DNA of 64,000 nt from Azospirillum ramasamyi (GTDB lineage Bacteria > Pseudomonadota > Alphaproteobacteria > Azospirillales > Azospirillaceae): contig NZ_CP029830.1 in NCBI RefSeq assembly GCF_003233655.1, positions 422,501 through 486,500 of the forward strand, written 5' to 3'. Position numbers and translations under genes: made by a program. The notes under the pieces were generated by a model that saw only the letters and a list, made by a program, of their open reading frames with translations, was not told the origin of the DNA and ran no database searches. Numbering within the stretch: the stretch's first letter is position 1; the number at the start of each line of letters is the position of its first letter. Of this stretch, positions 12,791 to 23,147 are shown one piece after another.

Positions 12791-13827
12791 CACAGCACCT
12801 GCTTGGGCACCGACAGCAGTTCCTTCCTGATGCGGTTCAGGCTGGGGCGGTTGTCGGTGCCGAAGGCGATGGGGCGGCACAGATGCATGGCGGTCAGCCC
12901 GACCCGCGCGGTCAGCAGGCCGTTGATCACCCCCTGCCCCATCCGGGTGGAGATCGCGGCGGCGAGCGAACCGCCCAGCGCCTCCACCGCCACGTGATGG
13001 GCGCTTTCGGTCACCCCGGCGACGGCGATGTTGGCGAGCATCCGGCGCAGCAGCCGCAGCGAGCCGACATAGCCGGGCCGGGCGCCGTAGAGCGATGCGA
13101 TCTCCCGCACCAGCTTCAGGTTCCGCCACAGCACCACCGCGAAATCCAGCAGCGCCGCCGGGCTCAGCGCGGTGGCGACGGCGGTGTCGCGCGAGGCGAG
13201 CAGCACCCGCTGATAGGCGGCGCGGTCGAGCGGGGCCAGAACCTCGCGGTCCAGCAGCCGCACCACCTCATGCTCGTCATGGGCGTCGGTGACATGGTCG
13301 CGCACGCGGGCCAGCGCCGGAGCCAGTTCCCGCCGGTCGGCATAGAGCGCCACCAGCGACCCGGCGAAGCGGTCGGCCCGCCCGCCAGGCGCCTCCACCT
13401 CCAGCCGGCCCACTTCGAGATGGGCGGCTTCGGCCCGCAGCTCCTCGATCCGGCGCAGGCGGCGCAGGGACAGCAGTTCGTTCACCAGCATCGCCACGGC
13501 GGCGATGCCCGCCGTCGCGGCCAGCAGCGCCACCAGCAAACCCAGCACCAGGCTGGTGGCGAAGGCGCGGTTCAGCAGGTCGGCGGTGTCGAACCCCAGC
13601 GCCACCACCACCAGCGCCGCCAGCGCCCCGATCAGCCAGCGCCCGAGCCGGCGCGTCGTCCGCACCGGGGCCGCCGGGGCAGGCAGCAGCTCCGCCGGGT
13701 CGCCCGATCCGGTCAGCAGAGCCGTCTCCTCCGCCTCCGGGACCGGAGCGGCGCGGTCGATCTCCAGCTCCATCGGTGGAACCCAGCCCTTCCGGGCCTT
13801 GCCGGTGTCGGTGTCGCGCTCCGTCAC
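12790..13827 (-). CDS. ycjF: YcjF/UPF0283 family inner-membrane protein
   Basis: 345 residues. Two hydrophobic helices (about residues 67-88 and 92-117) are followed by a long helical cytoplasmic domain of the DUF697 type (RVDHV, LLDFAVVLWRNLKLVREIASLYG, GVTESAHHVAVEALGG). The GTG start at 13827 overlaps the ycjX stop by four bases (GTGA), so translation is coupled. A longer ORF upstream overlaps ycjX and is unlikely. In enterobacteria ycjX and ycjF are paired and stress-induced; the exact function is unknown. Confidence 0.88.
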   Translation of the reverse strand: MTERDTDTGKARKGWVPPMELEIDRAAPVPEAEETALLTGSGDPAELLPAPAAPVRTTRRLGRWLIGALAALVVVALGFDTADLLNRAFATSLVLGLLVALLAATAGIAAVAMLVNELLSLRRLRRIEELRAEAAHLEVGRLEVEAPGGRADRFAGSLVALYADRRELAPALARVRDHVTDAHDEHEVVRLLDREVLAPLDRAAYQRVLLASRDTAVATALSPAALLDFAVVLWRNLKLVREIASLYGARPGYVGSLRLLRRMLANIAVAGVTESAHHVAVEALGGSLAAAISTRMGQGVINGLLTARVGLTAMHLCRPIAFGTDNRPSLNRIRKELLSVPKQVL

Positions 13828-15218
13828 AGCAGGTAATCCCCCAGCAGGAATTGCAGGGCCTGATCTACGCGGATATGCGGCAGCCCGCGCGGGTCGCGCC
13901 CGAGATCGTCGGGCGGACGGAAGGCCAGGAAATTGTAGGGGCGGTCGCGGCCCGGCGGAAAGGCATCCGCATCCTCCGGGATCTCGCCGGGAAACAGCAC
14001 GGTCGGGCGGTCGCGCCCAACCGGCACGCCGCGCACGCAACGCAGCTGCCGGCCCTCATGCTCGGTCACCACGCTGTCGGTGCATTTCAGCGCGGCGATG
14101 GCCATCGTCTCGACCTGGGCGCCCTCGAAGCGGATGGCGTTGCGGGCGTCGCCGACCAGCTGGTCGAGCAGCGCGCGCAGCTGGGCATGCTGGTGGGCGG
14201 CGATGTGGTCGGCCTTGGTCGCGGCGAACAGCACGCGGTCGATCTTGGTGCCCAGCAGCCAGTCGAGCCAGCCGGAGGAACCGTGGCGGAAGGGCTCCAG
14301 GCTCAGCTCCAGCGCCCGCTTCATGTCGGCCATCCCGGCGGGGCCGGCATTCAGCGCGCCCAGCACGTCGATCAGCACGATCTGGCGGTCCAGCCGGGCG
14401 AAATGCTCGGAGAAGAAACGGCGGACGACGTTGGTCTTGTAGGCCTCGTAGCGCTCCTCCATCAGTGCCCACAGGCTGCCGCGGCTCCGCGACCCGCCGG
14501 GCTGGGGCGCCGGCAGCGGGCAGAAGGTCAGCAGCGGGGCGTCCTTCATGTCGCCCGGCTCGACGAAGCGGCCGGGCTGGATCAGGCTGAGCAGCGTGTC
14601 CGCCCGCCGGCAGGCGTGGAGATAGTCGGTGTAGAGCGCCGCGCCGCGCCGCGCCGTCTCCTCCTCCGCCGATGCCATCGGATCGATGGTGGCGAGCCAG
14701 CCGCGCCAGGAGGCCGACAACTCGTCGCGCGGCGGCCGGGCGGCGAGTTCCAGGGTGAGCGTGCTCCACTCCGCGAAGCTCTGGCGCAGCAGCGGCAGGT
14801 CGAGCAGCCATTCGCCGGGGTAATCGACGAGGTCGAGGTTGAGCGTCGCCACCGGCTGCACCGCCCGCTTCAGCGCCGATTCCGGGCGGTAGCGCAGGGC
14901 GACGCGCATCTGGCCGATGCCGCGCGTCGGCTCCGGCCAATGGGGATCGGGGCCGGTCAGCGCGGCCAGATGGCCTTCGAAATCGAAGCGCGGCACGTCG
15001 GGATCGGGCTGGGGCCGCAGCCGCGCCGCCTGGAAGCGGCCCGACGACATGACGTCGAGGAAGGGAAGCCGACCGGCCTTCAGCAGGTTGTCAACCAGCG
15101 CGGTGACGAAGACGGTCTTGCCCGCCCGCCGCAACCCGGTGACGCCGACGCGCACCGTCGATTCCAGGAGAAGCCGGCTGCCGGCATCGTACAGGCTGTT
15201 CAGGTCGGGAATTCGCAC
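13824..15218 (-). CDS. ycjX: YcjX family (DUF463) GTP-binding protein
   Basis: 464 residues. A P-loop GLRRAGKTVFVTALV lies at about residues 27-41, LDLVDYPGEWLLDLPLL is a switch-like segment, and FAATKADHI (TKAD) is the guanine-specificity motif. The family is a P-loop NTPase found beside ycjF across proteobacteria. Start is GTG (MRIPDLNSLYDAGSRLL) without a strong Shine-Dalgarno, so it is moderately sure. It forms a two-gene operon with ycjF. Confidence 0.9.
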   Translation of the reverse strand: MRIPDLNSLYDAGSRLLLESTVRVGVTGLRRAGKTVFVTALVDNLLKAGRLPFLDVMSSGRFQAARLRPQPDPDVPRFDFEGHLAALTGPDPHWPEPTRGIGQMRVALRYRPESALKRAVQPVATLNLDLVDYPGEWLLDLPLLRQSFAEWSTLTLELAARPPRDELSASWRGWLATIDPMASAEEETARRGAALYTDYLHACRRADTLLSLIQPGRFVEPGDMKDAPLLTFCPLPAPQPGGSRSRGSLWALMEERYEAYKTNVVRRFFSEHFARLDRQIVLIDVLGALNAGPAGMADMKRALELSLEPFRHGSSGWLDWLLGTKIDRVLFAATKADHIAAHQHAQLRALLDQLVGDARNAIRFEGAQVETMAIAALKCTDSVVTEHEGRQLRCVRGVPVGRDRPTVLFPGEIPEDADAFPPGRDRPYNFLAFRPPDDLGRDPRGLPHIRVDQALQFLLGDYLL

Positions 15219-15354
15219 GGGCGGTCGTTCACGTCTGGCCGATGACCGGCCCTATATGGGGTGGCCCGGCCGGGAAGCGAAGGGGCCATCGCCCCGGATA
15301 CGAAAGGGCCGCACCCCCTGCCGGAAGCGCGGCCCTTCGTTGCCGAAGTGTCCC

Positions 15355-16254
15355 TCACGCACAACCACGAGCGCGGGCCACCTTCGATGCGGTGGGACGG
15401 CCGATGGCGTCGCTGATGAACGCCCCCGCCGCGATCAGCCTGTCCAGATCGACCCCGGTCTCGATGCCGAGACCGTTCAGCATGTACAGCACATCCTCGC
15501 TCGCCACGTTGCCGCTGGCCCCCTTGGCATAGGGGCAGCCGCCGAGCCCGGCGACCGAACTGTCGACCACCGCCACCCCCATCTGCAGGGCCGCCAGGAT
15601 GTTGGCGAGAGCCTGCCCGTAGGTGTCGTGGAAATGGACGGCGATCCTGTCGACCGGCACCCGCTCCGCCACCGCGGCGATCATCAGCTGCGCCTTGGAG
15701 GGCGTGCCGGTGCCGATGGTGTCGCCCAGCGAGATCTCGTAGCAGCCCATGGCGAACAGCCGTTCCGCCACGTCCGCCACGGCCTGCGGCGCGATCTCCC
15801 CCTCATAAGGGCAGCCGAGCACGCAGGAGACATATCCCCGCACCGGTACGCCCGCCGCCTTGGCCTGCTCCACCACGGGGGCGAAGCGGTCCAGGCTTTC
15901 GGCGATCGAGCAGTTGATGTTCTTCCGGCTGAAGCTTTCCGAGGCGGCGCCGAACACCGCCACCTCGTCGGCCTTGGCCGCCAGCGCGCCCTCCAGCCCC
16001 TTCAGGTTGGGGGTGAGGGCGGCATAGCGCACGCCGGGCTTGCGGGCGATGCCGGCCAGCACCTCGGCGCTGTCGCCCATCTGCGGCACCCATTTGGGCG
16101 AGACGAAGCTTGCCGCCTCCACCACGGTGAGGCCGGCGTCGGACAGGCGGTCGACCAGTTCCACCTTCACCGCGGTCGGCACCATGGACTTTTCGTTCTG
16201 GAGGCCGTCGCGCGGGCCGACCTCCACCATGCGAACGAATTTCGGCAGCAGCAT
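15355..16254 (-). CDS. liuE: Hydroxymethylglutaryl-CoA lyase
   Basis: 299 residues; cleaves HMG-CoA to acetoacetate and acetyl-CoA, the last step of leucine catabolism. The TIM-barrel start [17 protein letters not shown] carries the substrate Arg and metal Asp. [14 protein letters not shown] supplies the metal His residues. [19 protein letters not shown] is the family signature with catalytic Cys. ATG 16254 follows the liuD stop by 2 bp; a TTG at 16260 would overlap it. It is the last gene of the liu operon. Confidence 0.95.
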   Translation of the reverse strand: MLLPKFVRMVEVGPRDGLQNEKSMVPTAVKVELVDRLSDAGLTVVEAASFVSPKWVPQMGDSAEVLAGIARKPGVRYAALTPNLKGLEGALAAKADEVAVFGAASESFSRKNINCSIAESLDRFAPVVEQAKAAGVPVRGYVSCVLGCPYEGEIAPQAVADVAERLFAMGCYEISLGDTIGTGTPSKAQLMIAAVAERVPVDRIAVHFHDTYGQALANILAALQMGVAVVDSSVAGLGGCPYAKGASGNVASEDVLYMLNGLGIETGVDLDRLIAAGAFISDAIGRPTASKVARARGCA

Positions 16255-16256
16255 CG

Positions 16257-18275
16257 TCAACCCTCCGCGATGTCGAGAACCAGAAGGTCAACACCTTCGG
16301 ACACCTGATCGCCCGCCGCGAAATTCACCGCGCTGACCGTGCCGGCCGCCGGGGCCTTGATGGTGTGCTCCATCTTCATGGCCTCCAGCAGCATCAGCGG
16401 CGCGCCGGCCTCCACGCTCTGGCCGGCTTCGACCAGAACGCGGACCACGGTGCCCGGCATCGGCGCGCTCAGGCGGCCGGACCCGCCCTCCTGCTCCGCC
16501 GCGCGGGCGCTGGGGTCGTCCAGCGTCAGGCGCGACACCGCGCCGTCGATCAGGACGGTGATGTCCAGCCCCTGCTGAACCACGGTGGCGCGGGTGCGCA
16601 TGCCGTCCAGCGTCGCGGTCAGCAGGCCGTCGGCGAGGCTGACGCCCGTGACCGGCATCGGCTTGCCGCCATCCACCGCGACTTCATAACCGTCGCCGCG
16701 GAAATGCAGCGTCACCTCACGCACCGTGTCGCCATCCATCAGGCGCAGGTCGTAATGGTTCTCCTCGTTCAGCCGCCAGCCATTGGCGAGCAGCCAGGGC
16801 GAGTAGCGGTCCGACCGGGCGCGCAGCGCGGCCTGGGCCTCCTCCCGGCGCTTCAGCAGCACCGACAGGGAGGCGGCGGCCAGCGCCTTGTCCGACACCG
16901 GGGCCGGCGGCGGCAGCAGGTCGGCGCGGTGGCGCTCGATGAAGCCGGTGTCGATCTCCACCGCCCTGAAGGCCGGATGGCCGGCGATGGCGCCGAGGAA
17001 GCCGACATTGGTGGTGACGCCGACCACCTCGTATTCGGCCAGCGCCACGCGCAGGCGGCGCAGCGCGCTGTCGCGGTCCTCGTCCCAGACGATCAGCTTG
17101 GCGATCATCGGGTCGTAATACATCGTCACCGAATCGCCTTCGCGCACACCGGTATCGACGCGGACATGGTCGTTCTCGGCCGGCGGACGCAGCCGCACCA
17201 GCTTGCCGATGGCGGGCAGGAAGTCGCGCTGCGGATCCTCGGCATAGAGCCGCGCCTCGAAGGCGTGGCCCTTGCGGGTCAGCTGGTCCTGGCGCAGCGG
17301 CAGCTCCGCCCCCGCGGCCACCCGCAGCTGCCATTCGACCAGATCGAGGCCGGTGATCTTCTCGGTCACCGGATGCTCGACCTGCAGGCGGGTGTTCATC
17401 TCGATGAAGTAGAAGCCGCCATCCTCATAGAGGAACTCGACGGTGCCGGCGCCGACATAGTTGACCGCCTTGGCGGCGGCGACCGCGGCCTCGCCCATGC
17501 GGCGGCGGATGTCGTCGGGCAGGTTGGGGGCCGGCGCCTCCTCGATCACCTTCTGGTGGCGGCGCTGGATCGAGCAGTCGCGCTCGAACAGATAGACGCC
17601 GTTGCCGTGGGTGTCGCAGAAGACCTGGATTTCGACATGGCGCGGTCGGCCGAGATACTTCTCCAGCAGCAGGCTGTCGTCGCCGAAGGCCGCCTTGGCC
17701 TCGCGCTGGGCGCCGGCCACCGCGTCGGCCAGCTCGGACGCCGAGCGCACCACCCGCATGCCCTTGCCGCCGCCGCCGGCCGACGCCTTGACCAGCACCG
17801 GATAGCCGATGCGCTCGGCCTCCGCCGACAGGGTGGCGAAGTCCTGGTCGGTGCCGTGATAGCCCGGCACCAGCGGCACGTCGGCATTCGCCATCAGCCG
17901 CTTGGATTCCGCCTTGGAACCCATGACGCGGATCGCCTCGATCGGCGGGCCGATGAAGACGACGCCCGCTTCGGCGCAGGCGGCGGCGAAGCCGGCATTC
18001 TCCGACAGGAAGCCGTAGCCGGGATGGACGGCCTGGGCGCCCGTGCGCCTGGCAACGTCGAGGATGACGTCGCCGCGCAGATAGCTTTCGCCGACCGGAG
18101 CCGGGCCGATGCAGACGGCCTCGTCGGCCATCTGGACATGCATGGCGTGCGCGTCGGCCTCGGAATGGACGGCGACGGTCTTGATGCCCATGCGGCGGGC
18201 GGTGCGGATGACCCGGCAGGCGATTTCGCCGCGATTGGCGATCAGGATCTTATCGAACATGGCCATTTGGGACAT
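16257..18275 (-). CDS. liuD: Methylcrotonyl-CoA carboxylase, biotin-carrying alpha subunit
   Basis: 672 residues. The N-terminal biotin carboxylase (1-450) begins [19 protein letters not shown], with the ATP-grasp glycine loop [14 protein letters not shown] and catalytic [17 protein letters not shown] linker leads to the C-terminal biotinyl domain with [11 protein letters not shown], biotinylated Lys634. With LiuB it carboxylates 3-methylcrotonyl-CoA to 3-methylglutaconyl-CoA. The ATG at 18275 has GGCGGAG upstream; two further in-frame ATGs follow closely. Propionyl-CoA or geranyl-CoA carboxylase subunits are similar, but the gene context favours MCC. Confidence 0.94.
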   Translation of the reverse strand: MSQMAMFDKILIANRGEIACRVIRTARRMGIKTVAVHSEADAHAMHVQMADEAVCIGPAPVGESYLRGDVILDVARRTGAQAVHPGYGFLSENAGFAAACAEAGVVFIGPPIEAIRVMGSKAESKRLMANADVPLVPGYHGTDQDFATLSAEAERIGYPVLVKASAGGGGKGMRVVRSASELADAVAGAQREAKAAFGDDSLLLEKYLGRPRHVEIQVFCDTHGNGVYLFERDCSIQRRHQKVIEEAPAPNLPDDIRRRMGEAAVAAAKAVNYVGAGTVEFLYEDGGFYFIEMNTRLQVEHPVTEKITGLDLVEWQLRVAAGAELPLRQDQLTRKGHAFEARLYAEDPQRDFLPAIGKLVRLRPPAENDHVRVDTGVREGDSVTMYYDPMIAKLIVWDEDRDSALRRLRVALAEYEVVGVTTNVGFLGAIAGHPAFRAVEIDTGFIERHRADLLPPPAPVSDKALAAASLSVLLKRREEAQAALRARSDRYSPWLLANGWRLNEENHYDLRLMDGDTVREVTLHFRGDGYEVAVDGGKPMPVTGVSLADGLLTATLDGMRTRATVVQQGLDITVLIDGAVSRLTLDDPSARAAEQEGGSGRLSAPMPGTVVRVLVEAGQSVEAGAPLMLLEAMKMEHTIKAPAAGTVSAVNFAAGDQVSEGVDLLVLDIAEG

Positions 18276-18279
18276 TGGT

Positions 18280-19062
18280 TCAGCTCCGCCAGGACGGGGT
18301 GCGTTTTTCGAGGAAGGCGCCGACGCCCTCCTTGCCTTCGGCGCTGGCGCGCTGGCGGGCGATGCGCTCCGCCGTGTCGCGCATGACGTCCTCCGTCAGC
18401 GGCCGGCGGGCGACGGAGCGGATCAGCTCCTTGGCGGCGGTGACCGCCGTGGGGGCGCTGTCCATCAGGTTCCTCACCGTCTTCGCCACCGCCTCCTCCA
18501 GCCCGTCGGCGCCGGTCAGCTCGTGCAGCAGGCCGATGCGGTGGGCCTCCGCCGCGCTGAAGCGCTCGCCGGTCAGGAAGTAGCGGCGGCAGGCGCGCTC
18601 GCCGATGGCGGCGATGACATAGGGGCTGATGGCGGCGGGGATGATGCCCAGCCGCACCTCCGACAAAGCGAAGGTCGCCGTCTCGACGCCGATGGCGATG
18701 TCGCAGGCCGAAACCAGCCCGACGCCGCCGCCGAAGGCCGGTCCCTGCACCACGGCGACCGTCGGCTTCGGGCATTCGTCCAGCGTGCGCAGCATGGTGG
18801 CGAGGCCCATGGCGTCGGCCAGATTCTCCTCGTGGGAGTAGCCGGCCATCTTCTTCATCCAGGACAGGTCCGCCCCGGCCGAGAAGCTCCTGCCCACCCC
18901 GCGCAGCAGGACGACGCGCACCGCCGGATCCTCGCCCACCCGGCGGAAGGCGGCGGTGAGGTCGGCGATGACCTGCTCGTTGAAGGCGTTGTGGACGTCG
19001 CCGCGGTTCATGGTGACGGTGGCGACGCCGGTATCGGCGATGTCGATCAGAATGTCGCTCAT
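18280..19062 (-). CDS. liuC: Methylglutaconyl-CoA hydratase (enoyl-CoA hydratase family)
   Basis: 260 residues; hydrates 3-methylglutaconyl-CoA to HMG-CoA. The crotonase oxyanion-hole motif is RSFSAGADLSWMKKMAG. GPAFGGGVGLVSACDIAI and FALSEVRLGIIPAAISPYV carry the active-site Glu region. It lies 10 bp after liuB and 4 bp before liuD, which gives the specific function; from sequence alone it is a generic enoyl-CoA hydratase. GAGGGG precedes the ATG. Confidence 0.92.
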   Translation of the reverse strand: MSDILIDIADTGVATVTMNRGDVHNAFNEQVIADLTAAFRRVGEDPAVRVVLLRGVGRSFSAGADLSWMKKMAGYSHEENLADAMGLATMLRTLDECPKPTVAVVQGPAFGGGVGLVSACDIAIGVETATFALSEVRLGIIPAAISPYVIAAIGERACRRYFLTGERFSAAEAHRIGLLHELTGADGLEEAVAKTVRNLMDSAPTAVTAAKELIRSVARRPLTEDVMRDTAERIARQRASAEGKEGVGAFLEKRTPSWRS

Positions 19063-19072
19063 GGTCGCCCCC

Positions 19073-20680
19073 TCACATCCGGAAGACGCCGAAGGGCGTC
19101 TTCGGCACCGGGGCGTTCAGCGACGCCGACAGGCCCAGCCCCAGCACCATGCGGGTGTCGGCCGGGTCGATGATGCCGTCGTCCCACAGCCGGGCGCTGG
19201 CGTAATAGGCGTGGCTCTCGCGCTCGAACTGGGCGCGGATCGGCGCCTTCAACGCCTCGTCGTCCTCGGCCGACCACGGCTTGCCCTGGGCTTCCATGGC
19301 GTCGCGCTTGACCTGGGCCAGCACGCCCGCCGCTTGCTCGCCGCCCATGACCGAGATGCGGGCGTTCGGCCACATCCAGAGGAAGCGCGGGCTGTAGGCA
19401 CGGCCGCACATGCCGTAATTGCCGGCGCCATAGCTGCCGCCGATGATGACGGTGAATTTCGGCACCTTGGCGCAGGCGACCGCGGTGACCAGCTTGGCGC
19501 CGTCCTTGGCGATGCCGCCGGCCTCGTATTTCCGCCCGACCATGAAGCCGGTGATGTTCTGCAGGAACACCAGCGGGATGCGGCGCTGGCAGCACAGTTC
19601 GACGAAATGGGCGCCCTTCAGGGCGGATTCGCTGAACAGGATGCCGTTGTTGGCGATGATGCCGACGGGATAGCCGAAGATGTGGGCGAAGCCCGTCACC
19701 AGCGTCGTGCCGTAGAGCGGCTTGAACTCGTCGAAGCGCGAGCCGTCGACCACCCGCGCGATCACCTCGCGCACGTCGAAGGGCTTGCGGGCGTCGCTGG
19801 GGATGACGCCGTAGAGTTCACGCGGATCGAAGGCGGGTTCCTCCGGCTCGCGCAGGTCGAGGTCGATGTGCTTGGCGCGGTTCAGGTTCGACACCACCCG
19901 GCGCGCCATCGCCAGGGCGTGGGCGTCGTTCATCGCGTAATGGTCGGTGACGCCCGAGGTGCGGGAATGCACGTCGGCGCCGCCCAGATCCTCGGCCGAC
20001 ACCACCTCGCCGGTCGCCGCCTTCACCAGAGGCGGGCCGCCCAGGAAGATGGTGCCCTGGTTGCGGACGATGATCGCCTCGTCCGACATCGCCGGGACAT
20101 AGGCGCCGCCGGCGGTGCAGCTTCCCATCACCACGGCGATCTGCGGGATGCCCTCGGCCGACATGTTGGCCTGGTTGTAGAAGATGCGGCCGAAATGGTC
20201 GCGGTCGGGGAAGACCTCGTCCTGGTTCGGCAGGTTGGCGCCGCCGCTGTCGACCAGATAGATGCAGGGCAGGTTGTTCTGCTGGGCGATCTCCTGCGCG
20301 CGCAGGTGCTTCTTGACCGTCAGCGGGTAATAGGTGCCGCCCTTCACCGTCGCGTCGTTGGCGACGATCATGCACTCCTGCCCGGCGACGCTGCCGATGC
20401 CGGCGATGATGCCGGCGGACGGAATGTCCTCGGCATAGACGCCGTCGGCGGCCAGCTGCGACAGCTCAAGGAACGGCGAACCGACGTCGAGCAGCTGGCG
20501 GATGCGCTCGCGCGGCAGCAGCTTGCCGCGGGCGAGGTGCTTTTCGCGCGCCTTCGCCCCGCCGCCCTGCTGGATGGCGGCGACCTTCCGGCGCAAATCG
20601 TCGACCAGCGCCTGCATGGCGTCGGCGTTGGCCTGGAACTCGGCGGAGCGCGCGTTGAGGGCGCTCTTCAGGACGGTCAT
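19073..20680 (-). CDS. liuB: Methylcrotonyl-CoA carboxylase, carboxyltransferase beta subunit
   Basis: 535 residues with the two crotonase-like carboxyltransferase halves. The N half includes [19 protein letters not shown] and [18 protein letters not shown]. The C half includes [19 protein letters not shown] and [19 protein letters not shown]. This last motif and the length fit MCC/geranyl-CoA carboxylase beta subunits. GGGAGGAAG precedes the ATG. It partners LiuD and is separated by 42 bp from the upstream acyl-CoA dehydrogenase gene. Confidence 0.95.
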   Translation of the reverse strand: MTVLKSALNARSAEFQANADAMQALVDDLRRKVAAIQQGGGAKAREKHLARGKLLPRERIRQLLDVGSPFLELSQLAADGVYAEDIPSAGIIAGIGSVAGQECMIVANDATVKGGTYYPLTVKKHLRAQEIAQQNNLPCIYLVDSGGANLPNQDEVFPDRDHFGRIFYNQANMSAEGIPQIAVVMGSCTAGGAYVPAMSDEAIIVRNQGTIFLGGPPLVKAATGEVVSAEDLGGADVHSRTSGVTDHYAMNDAHALAMARRVVSNLNRAKHIDLDLREPEEPAFDPRELYGVIPSDARKPFDVREVIARVVDGSRFDEFKPLYGTTLVTGFAHIFGYPVGIIANNGILFSESALKGAHFVELCCQRRIPLVFLQNITGFMVGRKYEAGGIAKDGAKLVTAVACAKVPKFTVIIGGSYGAGNYGMCGRAYSPRFLWMWPNARISVMGGEQAAGVLAQVKRDAMEAQGKPWSAEDDEALKAPIRAQFERESHAYYASARLWDDGIIDPADTRMVLGLGLSASLNAPVPKTPFGVFRM

Positions 20681-20722
20681 GCCGTCTTCCTCCCGGTTTG
20701 GCGGTCTTGATTGCTGAATCGG

Positions 20723-21856
20723 TTACTGAACGAGGGCGCGGCTGATGACCAGACGCTGGATGTCGCTGGTGCCCTCGTAGATCTGGCAGACCCGGACGTC
20801 GCGATAGATGCGCTCGACCGGGAAATCGGCGAGATAGCCGTAGCCGCCATGGATCTGGATTGCGTCGGAGCAGACCTTCTCCGCGATTTCCGAAGCGAAC
20901 AGCTTGGCCATCGCCGCCTCCTTCATGCAGGGCGCCCCGGCGTCGCGGAGGCTCGCCGCATGCAGCACCATCTGGCGCGCCGCCTCTACGCGCGTCGCCA
21001 TGTCGGCGAGGCGGAAGGCGATGGCCTGATGCTGGATGATCGGCACGCCCATGCTCTGGCGTTCCTGGGCATAGCGGATGGCGTGGTCCAGTGCCGAGCG
21101 CGCCATGCCGACCGACTGCGAGGCGATGCCGATACGCCCGCCCTCCAGGTTGGCCAGCGCCACCCGGTAGCCGGCGCCCTCATCGCCCAGCATCAGTTCG
21201 GCCGGAACCCGGCATTCCTCGAAGACGATCTGGCAGGTGTCGGAGCAGTGCTGGCCCAGCTTCTCCTCGGTCCGCGCCACCTGATAGCCGGGGGTATCCG
21301 TCGGCACGATGAAGGCGCTGAGCCCCTTCTTGCCGGCGGCCGGATCGGTCACGGCGAAAACGATGGCGACATCGGCCTGCGAGCCGGAGGTGATGAACTG
21401 CTTGGTGCCGTTCAGCACCCAATGGTCGCCGTCGCGCCGGGCGCGGGTCTTGATCGCCGAGGCGTCGGACCCGGCCTGCGGTTCGGTCAGGCAGAAGGCG
21501 CCGAGCATCGCGCCGCGCGCCATCGGCTTCAGGAAGCGGTCCTTCTGGGCCTCATTGCCGAATTTCAGGATCGGCATGCAGCCGACCGAGTTGTGGACGC
21601 TCATGATGGTGGAAACCGCACCGTCGCCGGCGGCGATCTCCTCGATGGCGAGCGCATAGGCGACATGGTCGGTGGCGGCGCCGCCATACTCCTCCGGCAC
21701 CAGCATGCCCATCAGGCCGAGTTCGCCCATCTCGGCCAGTTCGGCCTTGGGGAAGGCGCCGCTGCGGTCGCGCTCGGCGGCAGTCGGGGCGAGCCGGTCC
21801 TGCGCGAAGGCGCGGGCCATGTCGCGGACCATGGTCTGTTCTTCGGTCAGGTGCAT
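20723..21856 (-). CDS. Short-chain acyl-CoA dehydrogenase (second ACAD of the liu operon)
   Basis: 377 residues; FAD enzyme for alpha,beta-oxidation of a short acyl-Co[17 protein letters not shown] and [15 protein letters not shown] are the flavin-binding signature. The catalytic Glu lies in [14 protein letters not shown] near the C-terminus, the position of short-chain and butyryl-CoA dehydrogenases. The isovaleryl-CoA enzyme is encoded separately two genes upstream, so this one may act on isobutyryl-, 2-methylbutyryl- or butyryl-CoA. GGGAGGA precedes the ATG. Confidence 0.92.
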   Translation of the reverse strand: MHLTEEQTMVRDMARAFAQDRLAPTAAERDRSGAFPKAELAEMGELGLMGMLVPEEYGGAATDHVAYALAIEEIAAGDGAVSTIMSVHNSVGCMPILKFGNEAQKDRFLKPMARGAMLGAFCLTEPQAGSDASAIKTRARRDGDHWVLNGTKQFITSGSQADVAIVFAVTDPAAGKKGLSAFIVPTDTPGYQVARTEEKLGQHCSDTCQIVFEECRVPAELMLGDEGAGYRVALANLEGGRIGIASQSVGMARSALDHAIRYAQERQSMGVPIIQHQAIAFRLADMATRVEAARQMVLHAASLRDAGAPCMKEAAMAKLFASEIAEKVCSDAIQIHGGYGYLADFPVERIYRDVRVCQIYEGTSDIQRLVISRALVQ

Positions 21857-21880
21857 GCTGGTCCTCCCTGGTCGTTATTG

Positions 21881-21902
21881 CCCTCTCCCCGCGGGGAGAG
21901 GG
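21881..21902. repeat. Perfect GC-rich hairpin between thiolase and ACAD genes
   Basis: CCCTCTCCCC-GC-GGGGAGAGGG, a 10-bp perfect inverted repeat, sits in the 66-bp gap between the thiolase stop and the dehydrogenase start. It looks like a short dispersed palindrome (REP-like) and may stabilise or attenuate the operon mRNA. A related but imperfect block lies at about 25643-25673. Confidence 0.75.
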
Positions 21903-21922
21903 GGAATGCGGGCGGGACTGCC

Positions 21923-23104
21923 TTACACCCGCTCCACCGCGATCGCCGTCGCCTCGCCGCCACCGATGCACAGGCTGGCCACGCCGCGCTTGAGGTCGTA
22001 CTTCTCCAGCGCCGCCAGCAGCGTCACGATGATGCGCGCGCCCGACGCCCCGATCGGATGGCCGAGCGCGCAGGCGCCGCCATGCACGTTCACCTTGTCG
22101 TGCGGCAGATCCAGATCGCGCATCGCCGCCATGGTGACGACGGCGAAGGCCTCGTTGATCTCGAACAGATCGACGTCGCGGGCCGACCAGCCCACCTTCT
22201 CGAACAGCTTCTGCATCGCGCCCACCGGCGCGGTGGTGAACAGCGCCGGCTGCTGGGCGTGGTTGGAATGCCCCTTGATTTCGGCGATCACGCGCAGGCC
22301 GCGCTTGTCGGCCTCGCTGCGGGTGGTGACGATCAGCGCCGCGCCGCCGTCGGAGATCGACGAGGCGTTCGCCGCCGTCACCGTGCCGTCCTTGGCGAAG
22401 GCCGGCTTCAGCGTCGGGATCTTCTTCGGATCGCCCTTGCCCGGCTGCTCGTCGTTCTCCACCAGCGTGTCGCCCTTGCGGCCCTTGACCAGCACCGGCG
22501 CGATCTCCGCCTTGAAGGAGCCGTCCTCCACCGCCTTGCGGGCGCGGTTCAGGCTCTCGATGGCGTAGTTGTCCTGCGCCTCGCGGGTGAAGCCGTAGCT
22601 GCCGGCGCATTCCTCGGCGAAGGTGCCCATCAGGCGGCCCTTCTCGTAGGCGTCCTCCAGCCCGTCGAAGAACATGTGGTCCAGCACCTTGCCGTGGCCC
22701 ATGCGGTATCCGGCGCGGGCGCGGTCCAGCAGGTAGGGGGCGTTCGACATGCTTTCCATGCCGCCGGCCACCACCACCCTGGCCGAGCCGGCCTTGATGA
22801 CGTCATGGGCGAACATCACCGCCCGCATGCCCGATCCGCAGACCTTGGAGATGGTGGTGCACCCCACCCCCTTCGGCAGCCCGGCGCCCAACGCCGCCTG
22901 GCGCGCCGGGGCCTGGCCCAGACCGGCCGACAGCACGTTGCCCATGAACACCTCGTCCACCGCGTCGGCGGGCAGGCCGGAGCGCTCCAGCGCCGCCTGG
23001 ATGGCGACGGCGCCCAGCTGCGGGCCGCTCAGGCCCATGAGGTCGCCCTGGAAGCCGCCCATCGGCGTGCGGACGGCGGCGGCGATGACGATGCTGTCGG
23101 TCAT
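21923..23104 (-). CDS. atoB: Acetyl-CoA C-acetyltransferase (thiolase)
   Basis: 393 residues. Nucleophile Cys89 is in SKVCGSGMRAV, His in NVHGGACALGHPIGASGARI, and the second Cys in VASLCIGGGEATAIAVE. The type is biosynthetic/acetoacetyl-CoA thiolase. In this operon it probably converts acetoacetyl-CoA, formed from the acetoacetate released by LiuE, to two acetyl-CoA. The ATG at 23104 is preceded by AGGGAAAGGGA. Confidence 0.94.
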   Translation of the reverse strand: MTDSIVIAAAVRTPMGGFQGDLMGLSGPQLGAVAIQAALERSGLPADAVDEVFMGNVLSAGLGQAPARQAALGAGLPKGVGCTTISKVCGSGMRAVMFAHDVIKAGSARVVVAGGMESMSNAPYLLDRARAGYRMGHGKVLDHMFFDGLEDAYEKGRLMGTFAEECAGSYGFTREAQDNYAIESLNRARKAVEDGSFKAEIAPVLVKGRKGDTLVENDEQPGKGDPKKIPTLKPAFAKDGTVTAANASSISDGGAALIVTTRSEADKRGLRVIAEIKGHSNHAQQPALFTTAPVGAMQKLFEKVGWSARDVDLFEINEAFAVVTMAAMRDLDLPHDKVNVHGGACALGHPIGASGARIIVTLLAALEKYDLKRGVASLCIGGGEATAIAVERV

Positions 23105-23147
23105 GGTGGTCGGTCCCTTTCCCTCTGTGCCTTGTTGCCGATCCGCT

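Noticed and set aside
16365-18386. 673-codon plus-strand ORF opposite liuD
   Set aside because: Shadow; His/Arg/Gly-rich and without motifs.
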